From contig JAEUWP010000605.1 of NCBI GenBank assembly GCA_018524725.1, positions 34,169 through 98,168 of the forward strand: DNA of 64,000 bases, read 5' to 3'. The translations under genes were made by a program, and so were the position numbers. The notes beneath the pieces are model-generated. The model did not search any database. It was not told the DNA's origin and saw only the letters and a list, made by a program, of their open reading frames with translations. This document shows positions 48,899 to 63,650 of this stretch, piece by piece. Origin of the DNA: Podaxis mareebaensis (Eukaryota; Basidiomycota; Agaricomycetes; Agaricales; Agaricaceae). Within the stretch, counting starts at the first letter, position 1. Each line of letters opens with the position of its first letter.

Positions 48899-49737
48899 TA
48901 TACCTCCGTTTTCGCAATGCAGGCCGATGCGGCTTTATTCCCTATGGGTGGAACTATAACATGTTCGCATTATTTGACATATGAAGACGCCTTGTGTACG
49001 CGCATTAGACTAGACTTTAAGCTTTATAGCTTACAGATACAACATTGTAGATTTATTCCATGCAGGTCGGGCTGGCCCTCTACCTTGCATTAGTCCTCGC
49101 CAACGCTGATCTCTTCGTCACCACCGTCTCCCTGTCCGCTCTCTACTTCAATTGGATCATCAAGCCTGAAACAAGGTCGCAGCATATACCAAACCTTCTC
49201 CACACCGTCTTCCATTCGGTTGCTAAGGGGGCAAACAGAACTTGGACATCGTTCGGCATATATTTAAGAATTTGGCGAAAGGGCGCCGCCGAACACATTT
49301 CCCCGGTAGCTGGGAGTGCCTTAAAGTCCCTAAAAGAGGATGTGTAGGTAGGTGGCAGGGTCCGTATATGTAACTAGGAGAACGCCCCTGAACCGGTCAG
49401 GAAAAGATGTGTATTGCCTGGGCATTCAGGAGTCGACAGTGCCCCATTGAGAGCCGTAACTTGACACGATCGTTGATTCTCAGGATACTTTCACTGTGCG
49501 AGTTACCAAAGTTATGCTGTAAGCTGTTGGATACGCCCCAGCGCACGGAGGTTATAGGACACCGTCCGCACGGAAGGACTTGAAGCTGGCAAACGTGATT
49601 CTGGCGAAGACGCGTAGAGGTGCGCGTGACAAATGACTGATCGCGTCGCGTCACGGCGTGTTGGGCGTCACGCGGGTGTGAACCAGCCCATCATCTCATT
49701 CATTAACCTTTAACTCTGTGCATTGTCCTCTCAGGAA
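48899..49737. other. Intergenic, upstream of SMC3
   Basis: Contains one small candidate frame (49060-49347, listed separately) and otherwise nothing recognisable. The SMC3 promoter must lie here. Confidence 0.5.
49060..49347 (+). CDS. Small open reading frame, doubtful
   Basis: 95 codons from an ATG at 49060. The first third is hydrophobic (VGLALYLALVLANADLFVTT) and could be a signal anchor; the rest is basic and amphipathic (WTSFGIYLRIWRKGAAEH). No homology was recognised, and chance frames of this size are common in the window, so it is reported only as a possibility. Confidence 0.25.
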   Translation: MQVGLALYLALVLANADLFVTTVSLSALYFNWIIKPETRSQHIPNLLHTVFHSVAKGANRTWTSFGIYLRIWRKGAAEHISPVAGSALKSLKEDV

Positions 49738-54069
<4,332 letters not shown>

Positions 54070-54340
54070 TGGGATCCTGATATTGTTTGGCTGCTTTCTC
54101 GTCTCAGTATACCACTCCCATTAACCATGCTCCTCGTCGCTTCCTGTCGGCTTGTAAACTAACGTAATGTATCACTTGTATTCGGTAATGTGAACGGACT
54201 GGTTGTGATTTATTTTTGTCAGACTGAAACGATGAAGGATCCTGGTAATCTGATACTAGCCATTCATAAATATAGAATAAGCGCATGTACAATAATATCG
54301 TGTTAGCCCCGGCTTCGACAGCTTGTCGTGAAACATTTGG

Positions 54341-56112
54341 TCATGCTTCATTGGTACTGGGGGGCAAAGTTGTAGTTGGTGTTATATCTACAGGATCGGG
54401 GGTAAGGAAACGGATATCAAGAGAGTTGCTTCCGCGTTTATCGAAGCCTGGTCTTGGTTCACCATGCTCGATTTGAACGTCGCTTGTGACAGTGTTGGTA
54501 TTTACGCCGTCAAAGAGACTGAACTGGAAGAACGTCCCTCGTTCCCAAAGCTGTTCCACAGCTCGTCGGGAACCCGGGAGTAAATGAAGGAGCCAAGATG
54601 CGCGGCTTGGACGTCTGGGAAGCGAGTCAAGGTCCTGTGTCCAGTGCAGGTGCCCCGCTTTACGGAGATTAAGGGTTATGCGGGACATCATTGCCACAGT
54701 GATTCTGTGTCCTGGTCAGAAGGCTCGTAAGATATAGGGTCGGTTGCCGGCTTACAGTTGTTCTAACCTGACAAAGAGTGAGTAAGCCCCGGTCCAGTGT
54801 TTTAACAAGCGATATCTTACTGTGCTGCTATGTTCTTTGTTCCTTGTGGGGCACTGATGATCATGATCGTGAGGACGAGTGTCACCGAGACTATGACGCT
54901 GCGCAGGAGAGTGAGCTGGCAGCTGTGCCGCTTTGGTAGATCATATTCACCTGTAATATAAAAGACCATCTTCGAACAAACGTTGAACAATATATGACGC
55001 TTCTGCACGTCGTAGCGCTGGAACGGTGCGATATAGGGTGAGGCCAAATATGATTGTGTCATATAAGAGAGGAATCCATGCGGAGGACGAAGCCAGAACT
55101 CCACTATATGGCTTGCTAGAATCGAAGACCATGCTACATGCTGCTCAATGCTCATATGGTGAATTGGAAGTGTTCCACTGCTATACAAAGCTATGAGCTT
55201 ACCATGAACGCCTGATCGGGGGTTATGAATGACAGCTGTGGGGAGTCAGCGCTTTCAGCCTTTTCTTTGGAGGGGTGTGAAGACGTACGGCCTGCATGAG
55301 AAATGAGCCAGACATTGACGCCGGTCTCAATGATGAGGATCGTAGACAGTAGGATTGTGATCCAGATTTGGTTCAAATAGATGGCTCGGATGCGAAGGAG
55401 CATCATGAGGCCTACGACTTCAACTGCGAGAGCGACAGTGCAGCCTTCGTACTTTACAAATCTGGCACAGCTGGACGTTCATAGCAAAAAAAAGATGTGA
55501 GTTGATGGTTGCTTGGGTCAGATTCTGCGACGAGATGCCCACGTCTAAAGATAAATTAAGTTGGGATGGCGTGAGGGGGAGGATATAAGTATAGACGCAC
55601 TTCGAAGGTCCATGATGATGATAGATAGGCTGTTCGATGGAAATCAGAGTTTGGAGTTGGCAAGTTTTCGGGGGAAGGGATGCGTACCATGTAGGTTGAT
55701 GATGAACCCGAGAGGCGTGAAGTAGCGGTTCTGTTCCGCGAGTTGATCTGGAGTGGGAGAAAGAAGGGATAAGAAAGAACTCACGAAGAAGAAGAGATAG
55801 ATGACTGATAAATTGAATTAGACCTTTCCACATGGGAAGACAGAAGGGCGCTTACAGGGACCTTTTCTGCCTTTCCAGATGTATTCCACTTCATCTGCGA
55901 AGGTGTCGATGTGATCCCATACAAGGGCTGTGAAACTAGCGAAGCCTATGTACTTTGTTTCCTGGGTTTACTGTGAATTGAGGAGAGACGATTGGTTGGC
56001 ATACATTAGTTTTTAGACTGGGTTATTTCCGGTTGATAAGCAGGGTATGTATGGGATTCGAAGGACCTTACGTCTCGAGACTGTCTTCTGCGGCCGATGG
56101 AAAAATCGTCAT
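54341..56112 (-). CDS. DUF6533 multi-pass membrane protein
   Basis: Basidiomycete-expanded family with about seven membrane spans, sometimes compared to receptors; function unknown. The start is placed at 56112 (MTIFPSAAEDSLET) and, after two short introns, the DUF6533 signature reads YIGFASFTALVWDHIDTFAD, EVEYIWKGRK and, after another intron, NRYFTPLGFIINLH. Later exons give CARFVKYEGCTVALAVEVVG, LMMLLRIRAIYLNQIWITIL, SSSAWIPLLYDTIIFGLTLY, VIVSVTLVLTIMIISAP and a last exon VAMMSRITLNLRKAG. The cytosolic tail is Ser/Thr/Pro-rich and ends PPSTNEA at 54341. Six to nine introns; the joins are by frame continuity and family pattern. It lies tail to tail with SMC3 and diverges from uL23. Confidence 0.82.
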
Positions 56113-56895
56113 TTGAAGCTTGGTGGGCTGGCAGGTGTAAAAGGTACGAAGGGCATTAAAGGAGAGCTGGGCGAACGTGTTCTATATAGCACAGACTAGT
56201 GGCGCTCAGATGGTGGAGTATCAACCCGGTGATGTTTGTGTCGTGAAGGCCTTAAGGACGGTCCCTGTGTGCTAAAATAGAACCACATAGGACAGTATAG
56301 GATAGAATGTTTGCAAATGCGAGAGAGGCGGAATCTGCCCCAAGACACTGTCAACATTCATTCAGCAGGCTAACGTAGCTTCCCGCGATGAGTGGAGGTA
56401 AGGAGTGGTGGAATATCGATTGGAGCCACTAAAGCCGTAAGGAAAGACGTATTGTGGATTGGAAACAAAGCGGTGAACGTGTACCGCCGAGGACGAACAG
56501 ACCATCAGTAGATCAAGCCGAGATGCCGAGGTCGAGCATTCCGAAAAGGGAAACAGGGAGTTGTGCACACAACGACGAAGGTCACAAGCACCAAACCATC
56601 CGCCGGCACACCCTTCCCCCTCCTCAAGGTGAGTAGTTATGCTGGTTTCTTGCTGGATATTCTGCTGCAGATGCGTCTGAGATGTCGTTCGGGTAGTTTT
56701 GGGGCCTATAGGAGGCGATAGAGAGATGGATGCGGGCGTGGATCTATGGATGGGGTTTTGATAGGGCCGCTTGAATTTTAGGATTGGGAGGCTGGGTGCT
56801 CGCGCGACGCTTTGTTCAACACTTGCTCTCCGATCGTAGTGTTGAAGCCAAGGCGCTGATTATCACCGCTTCGTTGCAGACTCGGATCCATAGTA
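56113..56895. promoter_or_regulatory. Divergent intergenic region, DUF6533 gene and uL23
   Basis: 783 bp between the divergent starts. It must hold the strong uL23 promoter. No motif was identified with confidence. Confidence 0.45.
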
Positions 56896-57606
56896 ATGGC
56901 CACAACAAAATCAGCAAAGGGCAAGGCTGCCGCCAAGAGTGGGTTTTCATGGCGTTTGGATGCGTGGACGTGCGCTGAAGCTTGAGCAGCATCCGCCAAG
57001 GACAGCAAGGCCAAGGCCGCCAAAAAGGCCGCCCTCCAGGGAGTTCACTCGCACAGCTCGCGAAAGGAACGCTTCTCGGTGTCGTTCCACCGCCCCAAGA
57101 CACTCAAGCTCGCGCGTGACCCCAAGTACCCCCGCAAGTCAATTCCTCATGCTCCTCGTATGGACCAGTTCCGCACCATTGTCTCGTGAGTGGGCTATTT
57201 CATGGGTTGCGCTGTGTGGGGGGGTTCTGAAAATTGGGATATCAATAGACCGCTGAACACCGAATCTGCGATGAAGAAGATCGAGGAGCACAACACTCTC
57301 GTTTTCATTGTGGACATCAGAGCGAACAAGCGCCAAATTAAGGATGCGGTGAAGAAACTGTACGACGTGAACGCTGCGAAGGTGAACACACTGATTCGGT
57401 GAGTGCATCATAGTTGTGAGACAAAGGGGATTATTCTGAATAGCTGGACGTGAATGATTGATTAGACCTGATGGTAAGAAGAAGGCATATGTGCGGTTGA
57501 CATCTGACCATGATGCCCTGGACGTGGCCAACAAGGTACGGTGGATGGCGAGGCGACTGTGTGAACAAGAACTGACGAATGATGCACGTAGATTGGCTTC
57601 ATTTAA
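56896..57606 (+). CDS. RPL25: 60S ribosomal protein uL23 (L23a / yeast L25)
   Basis: Binds domain III of the large-subunit rRNA near the exit tunnel, where it docks the signal recognition particle and nascent-chain factors. The ATG at 56896 reads [14 protein letters not shown], a basic tail that continues [20 protein letters not shown] across an intron with donor GTGGGT. The body reads [100 protein letters not shown] and [10 protein letters not shown] last intron (GTACGG to GCACGTAG) leads to a four-residue exon IGFI and the stop at 57604, as expected for the family (ending IG[YF]I). The apparent longer frame reading through that intron is not used. Four introns, intact. Confidence 0.96.
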
Positions 57607-58143
57607 ATTTACGGGACGGGAGTACATACTGGCTGCATGATTGTCTATGTACGCACGTTTTCGAAAAAGATGCGGGCTGCTATATGTAGTATGACACATG
57701 TTTAGTCCTATGTCGAGACACGAGACACGAGTGGCCGGAATCATTGGCATCAACGCGTCCCATCTGCTTCCAAAACTGATGATGAAAGATGGCAACCCGC
57801 GAAGCTTGGCGCGTGAGAACACATTTTGCCGCCCGCTCCACCTGCTGCGCCCGCTGTCTTGCAGAGGGGCGCTTGTCTGCTAGATAGTTTCCGCATCGTG
57901 AGGCGCGATGTGCAGCGCGGCGTCGCTCCTGGTTTGAGCGTTCTGGGAAGCGGTCGTGAGGGTGGGAGCAGAGGGGAGTGACAGGAACTGATGTGACGGT
58001 TGTGACGTGGTTGTGAGAGTTTGTGATTGTGATTTTTTGGAATGCTGTTATACTTCTTTCTCTCTCTTTCCCCCCAAAACTCACGCTCCTTCTCAGCTCT
58101 GGCGGCTTATCCAGCCCGCCGTCCTGCTTTTCAGCACTAACCC
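57607..58143. other. Intergenic, uL23 to mucin gene
   Basis: 3' UTR of uL23 and the promoter of the mucin gene, including a pyrimidine-rich stretch (58050-58090) just upstream of the start. Nothing else recognised. Confidence 0.5.
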
Positions 58144-60882
58144 ATGCGATTGCCTCTCAACTCTGTCGTCCTCCCCGCCCTCCTCTTCCTCCTCTCCGCT
58201 TCGGTTCAGGGCACCCATTCCTCTTCAGAATTCTCCCATGCACGTCGTTCGCTTTCCATCAAACCCTCTTTAACCAGGCGTCAAGGTGCTTTCGGAAACT
58301 TGGGCAACGGTCTCGATGGTGTTCTTAATGACCTAGGAGGGGTCCTTGGCAAGTTGTTCCTTTTTCCTTTTCCCCTCCCCTGCTGACCCTACTTTAGGCG
58401 TCACTGGTCCTAGCTCCGGAAATAGTCCAGTTGGAAATGCTAATAACCCTCCCGATACCTCTTCCAACCCTCCTCCTCAGTCGTCGTCGTCTTCGTTGGA
58501 TGCATCGGAGAGTGCCTCCTCCGCTCCCTCCTCTTTGGTCCCTTCATCCATCTCCTCTACCCCGTCCCCTGCTTCATCTCCCACCACTAATACTGGCCTC
58601 TTGGGTAACGTTGGCGGCGCCCTGGATGGCCTTACTTCGGGTCTCGGTGGAGTCGTCACTGGCGTTCTTGGAGGCGATAGTCCTAGTTCATCTGCTTCCC
58701 CTGCGCCCACCACCAGCGTCCTTGATCCCGTGTCCATCACGCCGACTCCTTCCAGCCCTACTATCGCCACCTCAACCTCTAATGTCCCGGAGTCTACCAT
58801 CACGCCAGCGCCCTCTGGGTCTAGCTCAGCTGGCGGAATTTTGGGGCCTGTCACTAGTGCCCTTGGTGGGGTTGTGAATCCAGTCACCAGTGCCCTTGGC
58901 GGGGTTGTGAACCCAGTCACCAGCGCGCTTAGTCCAGTCGTTGGGCCCGTCACTAGTGCTGTTAGCCAAATCGTCCAGCCCGTTACTAGCGCTGTTAGCG
59001 AAGTCGTTCAGCCCGTCACCAGCGCTGTTAGCGAAGTCGTTCAGCCTGTCACCAGCGCTGTTAGCGAAGTCGTTCAGCCCGTCACCAGCGCTGTTAGTGA
59101 AGTTGTTCAGCCCGTCACCAGCGCTGTTAGTGAAGTTGTTCAGCCCGTCACCAGCGCTGTTAGCGAAGTCGTTCAGCCCGTCACCAGTGCGGTTAGCGGG
59201 GTTATCCAGCCCGTCACTAGTGCGGTTAGTGGTGTCATCGAGCCAGTTACCAGTGCCGCTAGCAGCATTGTAGAGCCAGTCACGAGCGTTGTTGGAAGCG
59301 TCGTCGAACCAGTCACCAGTGTTGCCAGTAGCGCTATTGATCATGTCACCAGTATCGCCAGCAGCGGTGTCGCGCCGATCACCAGTGTCCTCCCACCAAT
59401 TACCAGTGTTGTTCAGTCCGCTACCAGCGCCATAGGGTCCATCACAAGCGATTTTCCTGGTCCTACTAGTATTCCTGTGTCAGTCTCTAGCGGTGTTGTT
59501 GATTCTACCAGTATGCCTGGGTCTGTCTCTAGCTTATTCCCGGGCTCTACATCAATCTTGCCTCCCTTTCCTGAATCGTCGGCCTCGGTCAATGCATCCA
59601 ATTCGCTTGGCCCGACCAGTGGTAGTCTTCCTGCCTCTGGGTCAATCTCTGTAACCCAGAGTTCTGCTAGTCCCACTATTAGCTTCCCCATCCCAACAGG
59701 CAACGTTTCTACCTCTTCCAATGTTCCTGAGTCCAGCGGGATCACTTCCGGTGTTACTGTTACCTCCACGGCTGTTACGACGTTCTCCATCGAACCGGGT
59801 CTTTCTTTCGTCCTCACAGAATCCTCCTTGGCTTTTGCTTCGGTTCCGACCACCACCGCTACTCAAACTCTTACCGATCCAGATCAAGCGACGACAACCA
59901 TCGATCCTGTCCCGGCTCAAGCTGCTACGACTCTTATCGTTCCTGCCCCGCTTCCAACTGGTATTCCTGCCAGGATCTTCCCTCGTGAACAATTAGATCT
60001 CGGGAGCAAAGAACTATCTGGATACACTTTGATTAGTATCCTTTTCAACAACGAGCTCAATTGGCCATTCGTTGTTCAGAGCCCCCTTGCGTCGAGCCAG
60101 ATCTTCGCATATGTACCTATCCTAATCACTACCGCCCTTGGTATCTCCTGTAAGGTTTTTCTCTAATGGTTCGTGTTCCGGTGATACTCACTACTTGGAC
60201 AGCTGATCAAGTCAAGACCTACTGCCTGCAAGTCTATATACCGACCACCTACCAAGGTCCCAACGATGCCAGTGAACTTGGAACCACATGGCTTGGCTAT
60301 ATTCCCAACGAATATGTTGACGCCCTCGCCGCGGAAATCAAGACCAAATCTTCAACATTTTATACCGGTGTTCCTGCTGGTGTTGCCAAGGACCTCGCCG
60401 ATCGCGTCGTGTCGGGGTACTCGTTGCTTTCTGTAGCGGACCCTCATACCGATCCAGGCTCAACAGCTTCTGATGGCAATGGTGATTCCGGTGCTTCCAG
60501 GGATGATGGCAAGTCACGTCAGGACGCCATCATAGGAGTCGTTAGTGCCCTTGGCGCCATTGCGCTCCTTGTCCTCGTCTTCCTCGTGTATAGGTCCATG
60601 AAACGACGCAGACAACTTGCGCACCGCCGTCTTTCCGACCCACCTGACGAAGTTATTGGTGCTCGCCCTGCTGGCCGTCAATTTGATCAGGACAGTGTGG
60701 GCGGCGCTAGGAGAAGAAGCTTCTACTACGCCGAAGATTCTCTACGAGGATATGAGAGTCAGGCGAACGCACAGGATCAACTCATGCAGGAGGCTAGTCC
60801 AACTACTATGAGTCAGAGAAGGAACGTCGTTCCCGGCTCGATCTCTGCACCGGTCTTGAGGGGTAGTACAATGAATTGGTAA
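58144..60882 (+). CDS. MSB2: Msb2-like signalling mucin
   Basis: Predicted plasma-membrane mucin of 878 residues, CDS join 58144-58348, 58398-60149, 60203-60882 (frame checked: 879 codons with stop). A signal peptide (MRLPLNSVVLPALLFLLSAS) is followed by a Ser/Thr/Pro-rich region, sixteen 11-residue repeats (residues about 219-394), more Ser/Thr-rich sequence, and a folded membrane-near domain from about residue 590 (ELSGYTLISILFNNELNWPF, VVQSPLASSQIFAYVPILI, LGYIPNEYVDALAAEIKT). That domain resembles the Hkr1-Msb2 homology domain of fungal osmosensor mucins. One span (AIIGVVSALGAIALLVLVF, about 760-783) and a basic cytosolic tail of about 95 residues follow (YRSMKRRRQLAHRR). In other fungi Msb2 feeds the Cdc42-MAPK pathway for filamentation and surface sensing. 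The symbol is by architecture and the domain pattern only. Confidence 0.75.
58349..58397 (+). other. GC-AG intron in the mucin gene
   Basis: The donor is GCAAGT and the acceptor TTTAG (49 nt). The only nearby GT donor shifts the frame to an immediate stop, while GC-AG joins GGVLG to VTGPSSGN and keeps the long frame. Confidence 0.7.
58850..59377 (+). repeat. 33-bp coding minisatellite, 16 units
   Basis: Sixteen units of 33 bp encode VTS-A-x7-P type repeats. Units 5-10 are identical in protein (VTSAVSEVVQP) and differ by a few silent bases; outer units diverge progressively. This gradient suggests recent unequal exchange or slippage in the centre of the array. Confidence 0.92.
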
Positions 60883-61339
60883 GAGGTCTAGCGGTGAAGG
60901 GTGCACTTCATCGCGGACATCTAATTCTACGTCTCTATCTGGACTCCTGCAATGTTCCCTTGTACGCCCTTTGCTATGACCTCTGAGCTGGATGATCTTT
61001 TCCTCAGTTCAGGTTGCCTTTATCTGCCTGCTGTCGCAACAAGGATCTTATTACTTTGTTATTTGTGCTTATATACCATCTTTTCTTACGTGCGATTGGT
61101 GCTGGTTTTGATTTGGTTTGATGTTTGTGGTATCTGTTGGCTTTGGATGTGCTGTTGGTCTCGACTGGATCTCAATAGACTTGGCAACCATTGTACTGGC
61201 CCCTGTGCGCAGGGACCAAACTTGCATCCATGGCTTTTTGTTTATATGTTTTTATCCCTATTTTTTCCTTTTCTTTTTCTTCCATTTTTTGGCATCTGTT
61301 TGTGTATAGGTTATGGTGGTGATTATACAGACGTATGGT
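60883..61339. other. 3' region of the mucin gene, boundary to dead DNA
   Basis: T-rich sequence with hydrophobic chance frames (for example 60952-61341) and normal CpG content until about 61340. Probably 3' UTR and spacer. Confidence 0.5.
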
Positions 61340-61693
61340 AGAGTTTGTGCATGCTGGTCAAGCAGTACTGTGAGGAGGCCACCTCCAGATTAATTGATTG
61401 TTATCTCTATGAATTTGTGGCCTTGTATGACAATGCCAGGACCTGTTTAGATATCATGATAAGTGCTGTTATTATCCATATTCTGAATTATTCACATGAT
61501 GCCCAACATAGCCAGTTTTCTCATCAGTAAGCACCTGCACAACATTTGTTTTTATTTTGGTGGTGTGTTGTAGCCCCTCAAATCCCACCAGTAGTTAGGT
61601 TCTTAGATGTTGAGAACAAATTGCTGCCTGTGGACAGTCAGGCAATGGTGAGTAAACCAGTGACTCATGGATGCTAGGACAATAGTGCAGTGA

Positions 61694-61896
61694 GCAACAA
61701 AACTGTCCCAATGTTTGGAACTTTTGGAGAGAAATTACAATATCTCTGGACTGGCTTAAGTGACTACTCCAAAAATATTTATGAGAATAGCCTAACTTCT
61801 CAACATTGGTCCTATCAAGTATCATTATGTAATTCTTTTAGACTCATTTGATATTAGTTATTAAATTAATATTACTCATTGGAACAGTTTTGTTGC
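61694..61896. repeat. 20-bp inverted repeat next to the transposase remnant
   Basis: 61694-61713 and the reverse complement of 61877-61896 match at 19 of 20 bases (core GCAACAAAACTGT). It lies just beyond the transposase stop, where a Tc1-like element's terminal inverted repeat would be. One arm may be the element end and the other a subterminal copy, or the repeat may bound a small separate element. Confidence 0.6.
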
Positions 61897-61933
61897 TGAT
61901 GTTCTGACACATACTATATATACAAGGATAGAA

Positions 61934-62170
61934 CTAGTACTTGGTGTATCCTCCATTGGCCCTTATTACTACCTCTATCCTCCTAGGCAAACTTTCAATC
62001 AACTTCTGACACTCAGCAGCTGGTATGTCATTCTACTGGTTCTATACCCTCTCCCATAACTCATTTATCCCTTTGGGTGGAGGCTCATACTCTCCTTGCT
62101 TTTTCTTGAGGTAATACCACAAGTGTTCAATGGGATTGTGGTCTGGAGACTGCTGGCCATGTGCTATGGG
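61934..62170 (-). pseudogene. Tc1/mariner transposase C-terminal remnant
   Basis: Minus-strand translation gives HGQQSPDHNPIEHLWYYLKK, which carries the family's (S)PDxNPIE motif with the catalytic Glu of the DDE triad, then INELWERV, two TAG stops, NDIPAAECQKLIESLPRR and the family ending VVIRANGGYTKY with TAG at 61934-61936. The two internal stops fit CAG to TAG and TGG to TAG changes. The upstream part (above about 62170) is too damaged to assign, including the first two Asp residues. Confidence 0.82.
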
Positions 62171-63204
62171 CTTGCCCCAGCCAACTCATACAAACCTCAT
62201 TTATCATGCACTCATCCATGAACTCAGTCTTCCCAATGCCTCCTAAGGCACTACCACCAACGCCAATGACTCTGCCAGCAACTTGACTTGCTACCACAAT
62301 GAAGCCTTCACTAATTGATGCCTTCCCAGTCATGCATCTCTCTTCTCCAAAGACTGGCCAATGCCAGCCCCTTGTTCTACTCTACTGATTGCATGATGAC
62401 CAAGATCTTACACATCACCTGGGAGAATGCCCCCTTCACTCATGTCTTCAATCCCAATGGCCTATATGTTCAAACTATTGCCAATGACTTCAACTTGTCA
62501 TGGGTTCACAGCTGGAAGACAATTCCCTACACTGGAGAGCCAATAGTATTCCTTCACCCCTACATGGTGTACCTGCCAGAAGTCATCCCTCATACCATCA
62601 AATATGAAGTTGCTCATGGACTCTACTTTTGAGAAGGAGAAGTCTATCATATTGATCCTAACTCTGAGGATTCCCCATCCATCTCTCCACAGTGGCTCAA
62701 GTTGATTCCACATCACCCAAAAGGGTAGGGGTGTCTGCAAAGGGCTCTGTAGACAGAGTGAGGCCTTGGATCAGGGTGTATGCTCCTGAGCACTGCCCAC
62801 TAAATGTAGGACCTGTTCCATTTCTATTCTCCTGTGCACTGATAGCTGATCAGCAGTCTAAGGTGATATTAGGAAGTTCAGCCTCCCCCTTATGGAGGTT
62901 TTTATCTCACCTCCCTTCAGTGCCTGGTTAACCTCTGTTAAGGTGGGGGTTTATGGTGAATTGACACCAACATGCCAAAGCATGGGGACTGGGAGTCATA
63001 CTGTTGGGGGGTCCTAGAGACACAAAGCTAATTCCAACTCAGCATTCTCCCTGGTCATAGTAGCCTATGGGAGGCATGACTGTATCAGTGTGTAACAGCT
63101 TAGTGTACAAATTATGGACTTTCTGTATGTAGTGACCTTATGTGCAGGTGCAGGCTGCAACTGAGTCCCATGTAATAAATTGTTGAACCAAAAAAAAAAA
63201 AACT

Positions 63205-63650
63205 CCTCAGGTTGCTCTCCATGATGCAGCATAAGGTGGCATTGTGGATTATTGCCTTCCACACCTCCCCTACCAGTAGAAGTGAGGCCCTGGTGGGTCT
63301 CATCCCATTCCACTTGCACCTCCAGAAGCTGGCTAAAAGGGCCTGCTTCTGGATTCAGACCCTTTCCCCCAATCACACTCTTTGGGCATTGCTGGGGGAG
63401 GAATTTGCCATGGGAGTGGATCCACACTTCTGATCAATCACCCTCAAGATGCCTAGACAACATGAGAAGGCTGGTGGACCCTCATCACTTCTAATGAGAG
63501 GCTTGATGAGATCAGTGAATGCTTCAAGCTGGATGCTGATGAGGCTAGGCCTAGACATTGCCTTCTGGATTGCTTTCAGGATCAGTGTTATGGACTTCAC
63601 TTCATGCCCATTAAACTCTCGGAGCCTTGGTTACAACCCAGATTCTGTGG
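63205..63650 (+). pseudogene. Probable LINE-type retrotransposon fragment
   Basis: Plus-strand translation reads VALWIIAFHTSPTSRSEALV, GLIPFHLHLQKLAKRACFWI and QTLSPNHTLWALLG. This resembles the segment between the reverse transcriptase and RNase H in fungal LINEs (pattern TGAFRT-P-ALE-EAGL-PLHLHLQKL-RRA-RI-LPPNHPL). The frame is then broken, with further pieces to about 63650. A 13-bp A run at 63189-63201 lies just upstream. The whole is CpG-free and degenerate. Confidence 0.5.

Noticed and set aside
57541..57640. Extended C-terminus of uL23 reading [11 protein letters not shown]
   Set aside because: This is intron sequence. Splicing gives the conserved end IGFI and a stop.
58477..59344. 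Minus-strand frames rich in Asn-Asp-Gly and Thr-Pro repeats
   Set aside because: They mirror the 33-bp repeats of the mucin gene, whose plus-strand frame has a signal peptide, splice sites and a membrane span.
60952..61341. 129-codon hydrophobic open frame
   Set aside because: It lies in T-rich DNA just after the mucin stop codon. Hydrophobic residues follow from T-rich codons, and no family pattern was seen.
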